Source: Thysanoteuthis rhombus (taxonomy: Eukaryota; Mollusca; Cephalopoda; Oegopsida; Thysanoteuthidae). From it: 64,000 bases of DNA. The DNA lies in assembly GCA_963457665.1 (NCBI GenBank), contig OY735213.1, forward strand, positions 50,805,785 to 50,869,784, in the 5' to 3' direction. Positions within the stretch are counted from its first letter, which is position 1. Every line of letters begins with the position of its first letter. Shown here one piece after another: positions 54,570-63,690 of this stretch. A model generated the notes under the pieces. The model did no database searches, was not told the DNA's origin, and saw only the letters and a list, made by a program, of their open reading frames with translations. The position numbers and the translations under genes were made by a program.

Positions 54570-55046
54570 TTAATGACATCCTGAGTAGCACAGAAGTAAT
54601 AACTAAAAATATTTGTTTTTCTTTTCATTGAACAGACTACCTTATTTAATTTGTTATTGGTGACATCTCAGCCTTGCTAGTCAATGCCGTTTTCAGACTG
54701 AATCGGGAACATTACAAAATTTCTTGTAAGGAATTGTTTTATCATTCTCGTGACGCAATTCTTTAGTCCTTCTATCCATGAGTGGAATCCAAGATTGCAT
54801 TGTTACCAATTCAATTCACAATTACAATTAGCCAAAAAAAAAAATAAAACACTTATAAATCAAGATGACGGGAAATTGGTAACAATGCAATCATGGCTTT
54901 CACTCATGAAAAGAATGACAAAACAATCGTGTCACGATAATAACAAAACAATTTTTGACAAGAAATTTTGTAAGATTCCTAATTCAGTTGGAAAATGGTA
55001 TTGATCAACAAGGCCAATGTATCCCCAATAAAAAATTAAATAAAGT
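54570..55046. mobile_element. Foldback element with ~175-bp arms
   Basis: Left arm from 54639 (CTTATTTAATTTGTTATTGG, CCTTGCTAGTCAATGCCGTT, ACAAAATTTCTTGTAAGGAA, GATTGCATTGTTACCAATT). Right arm, read inverted from 55046 (CTTTATTTAATTTTTTATTG, CCTTGTTGATCAATACCATT, ACAAAATTTCTTGTCAAAAA, GATTGCATTGTTACCAATTT). The loop is about 45 bp and A-rich. TTAATGACATCCTGAG before the left arm also precedes the half copy at 61320. Confidence 0.8.
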
Positions 55047-55135
55047 ATTATGCTAACTGAAAAGAAAAACGAATAGATATTTTGTATTATTTCAGCTGAA
55101 ATCTATATACTTATTTCCAGAACGAGAAAATCATC

Positions 55136-55586
55136 AACCAAAACTGTCATCAAAACTGTCATAATTAGTTTCTTCATTTTTTTAGTTGGTTTGGCTGGCT
55201 GGCTTGACTGGTTGGCTATATATAAATGTATCAGGTGTGTAGGCTGTACCAATGGTTCTAGAGGGCTGAAAATATTACCATTTATTCCTCATGTGTAGAA
55301 AAAACAATTATATTTTTTGGAAGATCACCCTCCAAAATAGGTTTTTAGCAAGGGGGGGGGGCAATTCGTAATGTAAGTTTATGCTAAATTGGTTCCTTAA
55401 TTAATGTCCAACTTGCTTGATTTTTGAGAATTTTGACTTTTCTAGTGATCACTGCACAACGAAAGTCGTGGGAAGTGACATTCACAGATCAGCACTTTTC
55501 CCAATTTTTAATTGATCATCCCAACACAACATGCTGCCAAAAGACATTGGTTGCATGACGATTTCTGTTGTGTAACTAACCATTTT
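55136..55586 (-). mobile_element. Family A copy, nearly complete
   Basis: Plus-strand text: AACCAAAACTGTCATCAAAA, GGTTTGGCTGGCTGGCTTGA, GTTCTAGAGGGCTGAAAATA, GTAATGTAAGTTTATGCTAA, CTAGTGATCACTGCACAACG, AATTGATCATCCCAACACAA, CATGCTGCCAAAAGACATTG, GTGTAACTAACC. Confidence 0.85.
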
Positions 55587-56401
55587 CCTTTAATCAATGA
55601 TATGAAGGAATATTACAGAAATGTATTCAGCTTATCAAACGGAAACAAATATATTTATCTTAAATAGCATAAATGAATAAAAATATTAAAGAAGGAGAGC
55701 GAAAAGAGAAAGTAATCCACTTTAAACCATAAGGACAAACCGAACATATTCAGTTTTTTCCCCACTTCAAATTTTTTAACTGAACTAAACTAACTAAAGT
55801 CAACAGTTCTAGGAACCAGAAAATTTCATGTTAAGACCATTTTTCAAATCAGTCAATAGCGTTAGTGAGGTATTAAATGAACAGAAGAGAAAGTAGTTAT
55901 AAAGAGATAGACCGTGTTCTTTTTTTCTCAATTTGTTTATAACATAGGTAAAGATAGAAAGATGAAATTTAGAGAGTGGGCAAAGAAGGAGGAGTATTTT
56001 TTTTTTTTCTCACAGCATACTTCATCATATTGTTCTTCTTTTAAATCAATTTTTGAGATGATAAAATAGAGGGCACAAGAGAGAAAGAAAGAAAAAGATC
56101 AAAAGAAAGAAAGCAGACGGTACAGTATTTATACTTAATGTATACACTCCATGTATATATTTATAACTTTTTCATTTCCCAATGAATTATATTGCATTTT
56201 GGACAATATTTTTTGTTTTATTTTTGATGCAATCATTATTTTAGATCGGACGTTTTAATGGGGATAGCTTGAAAAATTAATTGAAAACAAATAGTTTTAT
56301 TACAGAAACAAATGTAGGCCAAGTTGTCAAAAATGTATTTACAATGTTCTCTAACAGAAAAATCCTCATTCAAGAGAAGTAATGAAAGAAAAATGACAAA
56401 A
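55587..56401. other. Unassigned AT-rich stretch
   Basis: Includes an A/G-rich block at 56065-56115 (GAGAGAAAGAAAGAAAAAGA). No gene seen. Confidence 0.45.
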
Positions 56402-56838
56402 ACAAGTCTGGTTAATCACTCAGTTGAAACTGTCTAGTGACAGCATGTCGTGTTAGAGGTGATCAATCAAAAAATTTGAAAAACAGATGATCAATGAATT
56501 AGTTACTTTTCTTTACCAAGTTTTGTTGGACAATGATCACTTAGAAAGTCTGAATTTTCAAAAAACAACCACGAATACTGGTTCAAGCTGGGGATCAATT
56601 TAGCACAAATTTTACACAGCAAATTAAATCCCACTCTAAAAACCCTTTTTAGGGAGTAATTTTCAAAAAACAAAAAAACATTTTTTCTAGACATAAGGAG
56701 TAAATGTTGAAAATTTCAGTCCAATAGCCCCTCTGGAACAGCTTGTAAGCATCATACATTCATACATAGCTAACCAGATGGCCCAACTTGAATACAGAAA
56801 GAACCCATGTTGACAGCTTTTTGACAGTCTCTAATAAT
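56402..56838 (+). mobile_element. Family A copy, left member of an inverted pair
   Basis: AACAAGTCTGGTTAATCACT, GGTGATCAATCAAAAAATTT, GATGATCAATGAATTAGTTA, GGGATCAATTTAGCACAAAT, GACATAAGGAGTAAATGTTG, CATACATAGCTAACCAGATG, AGCTTTTTGACAGTC. Confidence 0.85.
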
Positions 56839-56900
56839 GTTCTCAATGCAGATTTATCAAAATATGTTTTTGAATGTACATTAACATAATATATTAGAAC

Positions 56901-57345
56901 AACCAAAACTGCTGCCAAAACTGTCAATGCAGGTTTCTTCAGTTTTTATGTAGGTCTGCATAGTTTACTGGCTTGTTGACTATGTATCATGCTTGCAGGC
57001 CATACCAATGGAGCAAGAGAGTTGAAATTTTGAACTTTCTGTTTTATCTAGAAAAAACAATTTTTTTTTAAATTGCCTGCACCCACACTAGGTTTTCATC
57101 GGGGGTTCAATTAGCAATGTAAGCTAATGCTAAATCGATTCCTTAGTTTGTGTCCAGCAGCATTCATGCTTGTTTTTTGAAAAATTCAGACTTTTTTAGT
57201 GATCACTGCCCAACAAAAGTTGAGAGAGGTAACTCATTCATTGATCAACCTTTTTCAATTTTTTTCAAATTGATAACCCCCAACATGGCATTCTGTCAAA
57301 AGATATTGGTCACTGACAGTTTCTATTGAGAAACTTACTCATTCC
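56901..57345 (-). mobile_element. Family A copy, right member of an inverted pair
   Basis: Plus-strand text: AACCAAAACTGCTGCCAAAA, AGGTTTCTTCAGTTTTTATG, GGAGCAAGAGAGTTGAAATT, AGCAATGTAAGCTAATGCTA, TTTTAGTGATCACTGCCCAA, GGTCACTGACAGTTTCTATT, GAGAAACTTACTCATTCC. Its right end faces that of the 56402 copy across about 60 bp. Confidence 0.85.
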
Positions 57346-58439
57346 GATAAGGCATTTGCTGAATAAGAATTGAATGTAATAAATTTCCCCCCCACCTGCT
57401 TTTCCACCTTGTTTTTATCAATTGAGGACAATCGAGAAATGAAACACTTCAGAAATATATCAAAATTGGGAAACAAAACAAGTTTTGTATTAAAAATCTT
57501 TAAACATTATATTAATTGATATTGATCTAATGTGATAATTCCTAGCAATCCAATTTCATGGAGCAATCTTATAATACAACAATTGGGTATTGGATCTTCT
57601 GAAATTGTTTTTGGAATTCCTGAATAAACCAATCATCTGAGAAATACATATTCTCTCAAAAAAAATATGATACTTTGATTTCTGTCATTATTCAATATTT
57701 TTAGCTATTCACTAACTGATGGAAGGTAAGTGAGCAAAAGTTGTGAAAAGAAGCAACTAATAAATATAATATGATGGAATAAGTAGTCATTTAAAAAAAA
57801 ATTCAATCAAAAACAATAATCCTTTATAATACTCCATCTAATATAAATTTAAGAAAACAGAAAAATGTAGATTTTTGTTATCAATCAGTCCTTTTAAACT
57901 TCATTTGATGGTCTTTCTTAAGATTTGATCTTATCATCCCAAAAGTAAATGATGTAAAATAAAAACAGCTTTTCGTAGTGTGTTGTTTATTCAACAGTAC
58001 ATCTAAAATTGCAAAACCTCCATAACTTTAACCCTGGCTGCTAAGAAACAGCAAAAAAAAACAACCCAGATAATGCCAATAGAATTTTGGTAAGCAAAAT
58101 AACCATCTAAATAAATACAGACAAATAAAAATTTGGATGTCTGCATATAAATAATGGTATGTCAGAAGCTTTACCAATATTTTAAAGATAATTCAATTTG
58201 ATTAATTAATGAAATTCTTATTAATTGAAAGCACAAAAACTTTTTTCAGAAAAAAAGTTTTGTCACAATTTTTAGCATTATCCCTTTTCCCATGAAATAT
58301 CATTAAATTACTAAACACCCCCAAGGATAACACCAAAAATAGATAAATTGGAAACAGCTATTAAACACATGATCATTTAGTATATAATTTATTGTTATAA
58401 ATATTCCTTTTCTAACCTAATTTCATCAACCAATTATAA
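57346..58439. other. Unassigned AT-rich stretch
   Basis: No gene, RNA or repeat recognised. Confidence 0.45.
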
Positions 58440-58740
58440 AGCCATTATTGCATTTGATACAACGGTTCTTGTAAGATCACCAAAGTTAAGCAACATCGAG
58501 CAAGGTTATCACCAAATAGATGATTGTCAGGGAATACCAGGTGCTGTATGCAACAACAAGATTGTTCTGCAAGCGCCTTAGCCAATTATGCTTTGCTTCC
58601 GATAAACAAAACATCTTGCCAAGCAAGGACCAGACTGTGCACCCAGTCCTCTCTCTCACACACGTGCTACTCAATGGAGAGTGTGCTCTCCTAAGAGTAG
58701 CAGCAAACATCATCATATCAATCAATCAATCAGTCAGTCC
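58440..58740 (+). mobile_element. 5S-rRNA-derived SINE
   Basis: 58440-58549 is a diverged 5S rRNA. AGCCATTATTGCATTTGATA matches GGCCATACCACGTTGAATA. AAGATCACCAAAGTTAAGCA matches the A-box region almost exactly. AACATCGAGC and AGATGATTGTCAGGGAATAC with CAGGTGCTGT match the C-box and 3' end. A non-5S body of about 160 bp and a tail of ATCAATCAATCAATCAGTCA follow. A 5S gene would stop at about 120 nt with a T-run; here the sequence runs on into a body and a short-period tail, as in SINE3-class elements. The first ~7 nt of 5S are missing. Confidence 0.8.
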
Positions 58741-59150
58741 AAAACACTTTTTATAAAATGAATAAAAAATTTGTTTATATCCAAAATATGAACTTCATAT
58801 CAATTTTTTATATCATTAAGTTGTTTATAACAATGAACGTAAATATCTAACAATGAATATACATTGTTCCAATTTCTATATCCTTTGTTTAATGTTATCA
58901 GCAGGTTATTGTTATCAGCTGGTTATTCTTATCTATACGATTCTGTTCAAAAGTGATCACCATAAGTTGTTTCTTATTCAATTTTTTTCTTTTAAATCTA
59001 TAAAACATTTTCCAAATAAACAAAACCGAGATATGACAAACCATAGACACAGCGGTGGAACTTGTCTCTCGGTCACCCATCACTCATAGTCTTTTTTATT
59101 CTGGAGACAAAGAGCAAAACAAAATGCATTCTTTAAAAATGTCAACTCAC
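58741..59150. other. Unassigned; probable intron side of the exon at 59151
   Basis: AT-rich, no other feature. Duplicated GTTATTGTTATCAGCTGGTT-like words at 58905-58925. Confidence 0.35.
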
Positions 59151-59278
59151 AGTTGATGTTTGTTGCCAAACCTCAATTTCGGCATTCATTCCAGTGGATT
59201 TTGAGTTGGATCGGACTGCCCTACCAGAAGCCATCTCCTCCATAGGATTGAAGAACTTCAGTCAATATCACTCAACAA
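59151..59278 (-). CDS. Candidate host-gene exon with start codon
   Basis: Minus strand. A pyrimidine-rich acceptor (CTTTCTCTGTTTTTCAG) ends at 59279. The exon starts at 59278 with 35 nt of untranslated sequence. That part has TGA in the same frame as the ATG, which lies at 59243-59241, so the ATG is the likely start. Then come exactly 31 codons (MEEMASGRAVRSNSKSTG, ending EIEVWQQTST) to 59151, followed by the donor GTGAGTTGAC: a phase-0 intron. Codon choice and composition differ from the surrounding AT-rich repeats, and the segment belongs to no repeat family here. I do not recognise the protein. Later exons would lie at lower coordinates; I found none. Inference only, but all four signals (acceptor, stop-before-ATG, open frame, donor) agree. 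Confidence 0.55.
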
Positions 59279-59400
59279 CTGAAAAACAGAGAAAGTGATT
59301 TCATCAGCTTAAAAAGTTAATGGCATAAGCAATGACAAAACAAAGGCTCCACAGAGAACCATTAATACTAGCTGAATACATGGAAATTCCATGAGTGTGG

Positions 59401-59827
59401 ACCAGTGCTTTGTATCTTGGTTGAGCTATGTGCACAAAAACAAAAGATATATTTTAGTGTCTTTAAAAGCAATACACTGTAAAAGCCTTCGCGGAATAAT
59501 GTAGGGAAGATGGTTCCAAATGCAAGTTGTAAAGTATCACAGCCTTACACATCCAATGTTATAAATAGTGAACAAATACAAAGAAATAAGAGGATTAATG
59601 AAATAACACAGAATTTCGATTGGACACTATTATCTGCTGATAATAGTGTCAAATCCAAATTTGGGTTTCCATGAATCCCCTAATTTCTACAATCAGAACC
59701 ACCTTCTCTACATTGCGCCAAAAAGCTGCAAATGTCCGTTGCATTTTATAGACACTAGAACATTGTTACATTTTATGCATCCGTGGCACACAGTACACCC
59801 AAGATACAAAGCACCATAATCCACTGG
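59401..59827. mobile_element. Foldback element with perfect 12-bp apical stem
   Basis: Arms of about 200 bp. Left CAGTGCTTTGTATCTTGG, TTTTAGTGTCTTTAAAAGCA, AATGTAGGGAAGATGGTTCC, GAGGATTAATGAAATAACAC. The right arm, read inverted, has GTGCTTTGTATCTTGGGTGT, TCTAGTGTCTATAAAATGCA, AATGTAGAGAAGGTGGTTCT, GGGGATTCATGGAAAC. The centre GACACTATTATC-TGCT-GATAATAGTGTC (59623-59650) is a perfect 12-bp stem with a 4-nt loop. No coding capacity. Confidence 0.8.
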
Positions 59828-60260
59828 TGAGGACAACTAAAATTATCCATTATCTCATGTTTCTGGTCTCCCCCACCTTTGCCTGTATGCTGTCATTCCT
59901 TCTTCCATGTTTTTTTTATCGAAATGTTAAACAAACATCGATTAGCTTCATATGCAACAACCTTCCCACCAACTGAATAGACTACCACACTTTCTTTTCT
60001 ATCCTCCCTCTTCAAGCTCTCTCATCAAGCTAACTAATTTTCTTTTCTATCTCCTCTTTTCCAACTCTCTTATTAAACTACTTTTTCCCTGAATTAAAGG
60101 TAGGAAGTAGCAGTAATATTATAGATTTTTCATTAGTTTCACTGAATATTAAAAAATAGTTCATTATTTGAAACCAATTTACAAATTAGTTATGAAAGTG
60201 ATGACATACCCCATCCTAATTGTAATGAATTATCAATCTCTCATAAATAAGGAGTCCACT
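59828..60260. other. Unassigned, pyrimidine-rich in part
   Basis: TTTTCTATCCTCCCTCTTCA and TTTTCTATCTCCTCTTTTCC at 59995-60060 are a short tandem duplication (CTC(T)C...AAGCT...TTTTCTATC). No gene. Confidence 0.4.
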
Positions 60261-60558
60261 CAGATAGTGTATTGGTTAGTATGTCTGCCTCTCATGCAAA
60301 AGGTCCTGGGTTTGATTCCCAGCATGAGTGAAAAGAATGGAAAGTTCTTCATTACGACAAATTTCCCTGTGCACTCAGCACCTGACTGAGTATACTCTAA
60401 GCTGCGTGATTAAGATGGAGGAACCCCTTTGGTAGACTTACATTCTGCCAAGGGGAAAAAAACTGATAGGGCATAAAGTGCTGGTCTTGACCAGATTTGG
60501 GACTTACAAGGATTACAAAGCTGACGTATGCAACAGAAACCAGAACTTCGTCACCGGC
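60261..60558 (+). mobile_element. tRNA-derived SINE family T1, copy 2
   Basis: The head has GTGTATTGGTTAGTATGTCT as A-box region and GGGTTTGATTCCCAGC as a good B-box. Then AATTTCCCTGTGCACTCAG, TGAGTATACTCTAAGCTGCG, TAGACTTACATTCTGCCAAG, GGTCTTGACCAGATTTGG, ACTTCGTCACCGGCC. It is the longest of the three copies (about 300 bp) and gives the best view of the family. Confidence 0.8.
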
Positions 60559-61319
60559 CATCATACTCGATTGAGGGTTATCTCCTGAGAGACGTGACAT
60601 ATTATCTTACCTACCACAAATGAGGATTATTACAATTTTTTTTAATACTAACTAGACCACGATGTAAAAAATTTTTAATTACTCTGCTGCAGTTTATCAC
60701 AAGTCTACAAAGAAAAATTTATGTATCATTCAATGAAAAATTGTCTAAACATTGCTTAATGGATAACAATGGGTTTTTTTAGACTTCTTCCAATGCAGAT
60801 TGTAAATTTCAAGTCCATCTCATTCAAGCACATCTCTTTTCTTTTGCTATAGAGACATTGTATTTTTAGTTCTACTGTATATAAGCCAATGTAGGCAACG
60901 ATCAAAAGGAAACAAGATTTGTATCAGTCAGAACTTTTCTATTCAGAAAATCAAAATTATTATAAGATATACAAAGAAGAACTACACTGAAGGACAAGCT
61001 AAGAATTTTAAGTTATATGCCGGGTTATGTACAGCTTTTATCTCATCATGAAAACTAGACATGATTCAATGAAATGGTTACATTTTCAGAATCTCCATTC
61101 AAAACTATATAAAGTACACCTCAGCACATGCCTGATAAAAACCAGTGTAATTACCATGAAATTGATAAACTTATGAAAAATGTAAGCTAATTGCAAATAT
61201 AACTTTCAACTGGCTAATGTGCTTAAAACAGATTTCTGGAGTCAGATTTATCATTATTCAGTAAAAGATATTTTTCCTTGCTTTTATAGTCAGATAAATT
61301 AGAAACATATCCTAATATT
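60559..61319. other. Unassigned AT-rich stretch
   Basis: No supported feature. If the exon calls at 59151 and 61709 are right, this is intronic. Confidence 0.4.
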
Positions 61320-61590
61320 GTTTTAATGACATCCTCAGCTGCATGATATCAATAATTATATGTATATTTGATTTTATTTTTGGCAAACTTTCTACTTCAT
61401 TTATTTTATTATTAATGATCTGCCGTGCTGGTCAACACCAATTTGAAACTGAATTAGGAATATCACAAAATTGCGTGTTAGAATTGTTTTATCATTCTTG
61501 TAATGCTACTGTTTAGTCATACTTTCCATGATTGGATTCCAAGATTATGTTGTTACCAATTTCCTGTCATCTTGATTCATAAATATTTTA
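61320..61590 (+). mobile_element. Half copy of the foldback element
   Basis: TTTTAATGACATCCTCAGCT, TTATTATTAATGATCTGCCG, AACTGAATTAGGAATATCAC, AAAATTGCGTGTTAGAATTG, TTATGTTGTTACCAATTTCC match one arm of 54570-55046. Confidence 0.7.
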
Positions 61591-61708
61591 TTTCAAATTT
61601 TTGGTAATTGTATTTCAAGTGATTCCCATATCTTTCTTTTTGTGTGATTTTGTTGTAGGTTTACAGTTTTATGGGTCAATCACTCAAATTGACTGTAACA
61701 CTCCTTAC

Positions 61709-61787
61709 CGTGTTCTGCTTCTCCAGAGCTTGACCAATTTCCTTCCAGGCTATTTAGCAGATCTTTAGTACTCTTTGTTAGGTGAAA
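61709..61787 (-). other. Possible second host exon (upstream of 59151)
   Basis: Minus strand: the acceptor ATTTCTTTCTTAG ends at 61788, followed by 79 nt and the donor GTAAGGAGTG. The whole segment is open in one frame only (FHLTKSTKDLLNSLEG onward). Joined to the exon at 59278 that frame would stop within four codons, so it would act as 5' untranslated sequence there or belong to another transcript. It is GC-richer than its surroundings and matches no repeat here. Weak evidence because two short splice words occur by chance. Confidence 0.3.
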
Positions 61788-61790
61788 CTA

Positions 61791-62350
61791 AGAAAGAAAT
61801 ATTATATGAATAGCTTCATAAGAGCAAGACAATTGGTAAACTCTGGGGTGACCCTGTGATGTTAGTTTCAATTTGTTATTGCATAGGATTGTTTCAAGAT
61901 TCAGGGATGAAATAAATATAGGATTTATTTCTATTCCTTTGGATTCTTTCCCAAATATTGAACAAAACTTGTCATTTCTTCAATTTTCACTACAGCCTTT
62001 CAGATCATCCTCAATGAATTATTTTCAAAATAGTTGTGGAATGAAAATCTACAATGATTTATCAGAAAAAAATTATTGATTTTTCAAGTTTGTTGTCTAC
62101 ATCATAAATAGTACTGATGAATTATGGTATCAGAATATAAATATCAAAAGAGTTATCCTTTTATCAACAGAAAAAAGTATAATCAGAAAGATCAGAACAA
62201 AAAATAAGTTGATACATATTGCCTTGCACCTCTAGGGCTCAAGTCAGAAGTTCTAAGAGGAATCACATGATTAAATGTTGTTCACAAACTATATTCAGTT
62301 GAAAAATTTATAAGTTATATTTTGGGCACAGCCAAGTTACAGAGGTGTCA
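61791..62350. other. Unassigned stretch
   Basis: The ORF 61873-62079 (68 codons, plus) has no recognisable motif. No other feature. Confidence 0.35.
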
Positions 62351-62528
62351 GCTCAGGCACTGTAATGGTTGGCATGTCTACCTCACACGCAGAGGCTCTC
62401 AGGTTCAATTACTGGTATGAGCAAAAAAGTGTGGAAAACTCTTTGTTAAAACTAATTTCCCAATGCACTCAGCAGCTAACTGAGTACACTCTAAGCTGTA
62501 TGATTTGGGTGGAAGTATCCCTACAGTA
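62351..62528 (+). mobile_element. tRNA-derived SINE family T1, copy 3
   Basis: GCACTGTAATGGTTGGCATG (A-box region), CTCAGGTTCAATTACTGG (B-box region), AATTTCCCAATGCACTCAG, GAGTACACTCTAAGCTGTAT, GGTGGAAGTATCCCTAC. Truncated after that point. Confidence 0.75.
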
Positions 62529-62574
62529 AGGTTGCCAATTTCAATTTTTCAATTCTAAAGGTCACTCTCATGTT

Positions 62575-62830
62575 CGAAAGATTAAAAATAAAACATCTCG
62601 AGATAAAATATCTTTTGTAGCTTATTCCCTGCCATCCACAAAATTTCATTGAAATTCAGCCATAACTTTTGGAGATATGAGGATAGACAGACCAGTTAAT
62701 ATCAAAATTTCAGATCAGAGCATTATATCTAGTCTTGTCCGTTCTGTATCTTCAAAAGTTCCAAATGAATTTCAAATTGTAAAAGGGAGAGCAATAAGCT
62801 ACAAAATTTAAATTTGGTGAAATAAATTTG
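62575..62830. repeat. Relative of repeat D/E
   Basis: AAATTTCATTGAAATTCAGC, TTTTGGAGATATGAGGATAG, ATCAAAATTTCAGATCAGAG, TCTTCAAAAGTTCCAAATGA, GCAATAAGCTACAAAA match words at 44360-44895 and 53920. Confidence 0.45.
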
Positions 62831-63176
62831 TTGAATGCACGGCAATGAGCAGCTTTATGGTATACACCCTATATTTGCCCAATCTACGTAGTTACTAGTA
62901 CTAGTGTAGTACCAGTTCAAAAGTTGCATGTTTTTAAGGGGTAGGACTTTTTGGTGTGTGAAGCAGCTTACCAAACTGAATTTTTAAAAAGACATTGTAG
63001 AGAATGATGCAAAATCTATTCTAAAGAACCAAAGTCAAGGGAGATGATCTAAAGGAACTATGGGAAAATATCTGTAATCTTTGATTTTATTTTCATATTG
63101 ATTTCTCAAGAACAGCTGATCCAAACAACTTAAAACTTGACAATGCACTACCTTGTATGCTAACTTTGAAGTGATT

Positions 63177-63512
63177 CTGGTTGGCTGGCTATGTATGTGC
63201 CCTGCGTGCAGGCTACACCAATGGAGCTAGAGGGCTGGAAATTTGAACATTTACACCATATTATGCCAAGAAAAAAAATTGAAAATTACCCCCAAAATAA
63301 GTTCTTAGTGGGGGATTCAATTGGCAATGTATGTTTATGCTAAATTAGTTCCTTCGTTTGTACCCAGCAGTATTCACAATTGTTTTTTGAGAATTCAGAC
63401 TCTATAGTTATCCATAAAAGGCAAGAGTTGTAACTTATTCATTAATCACCCCTTTTTGCAAATTTTAATTGATTGCCCTAACCCACAGCATGCTGCAAAA
63501 AGACAATTGGGA
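63177..63512 (-). mobile_element. Family A copy lacking its right end
   Basis: Plus-strand text: TGGTTGGCTGGCTATGTATG, GGAGCTAGAGGGCTGGAAAT, TTACCCCCAAAATAAGTTCT, AATTGGCAATGTATGTTTAT, ATTAATCACCCCTTTTTGCA, CAGCATGCTGCAAAAAGACA. Confidence 0.85.
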
Positions 63513-63549
63513 TTCCAATATCAAAGGAAGTAACTTTGATAAGAAGTTA

Positions 63550-63690
63550 CTTTGTTTGATCTTTAGGTAAGAACTTTTGGATTTTTTCCTATCAAATTCA
63601 TAGAAGAGTTCCATAATCTTATGCCAATTCATGGAAGAGTTTCACAGTCAATTAATAGTGGTTCACAAATTCAAGATGAGAAGTTGGCAG
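63550..63690 (+). repeat. Family C, copy
   Basis: AATTCATAGAAGAGTTCCAT, AATTCATGGAAGAGTTTCAC, AGTCAATTAATAGTGGTTCA, AAATTCAAGATGAGAAGT. Shares order with 47145 and 47545. Confidence 0.5.

Noticed and set aside
54750-55004. 84-codon ORF
   Set aside because: Runs across both arms of a foldback element.
57715-57736. Micro-exon with a GTAAGT donor (CTATTCACTAACTGATGGAAG)
   Set aside because: Only 21 nt, a stop in the plausible frame and a weak acceptor; chance is more likely.
58440-58549. Functional 5S rRNA gene
   Set aside because: About a quarter of positions differ, the 5' end is missing, there is no T-run terminator at the 3' end, and a SINE body follows.
58486-58756. ORFs of 78-79 codons on both strands
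   Set aside because: Lie within the 5S-derived SINE.
60261-60340. tRNA gene
   Set aside because: Same reasoning: head of SINE T1 with a shared body and three copies in the window.
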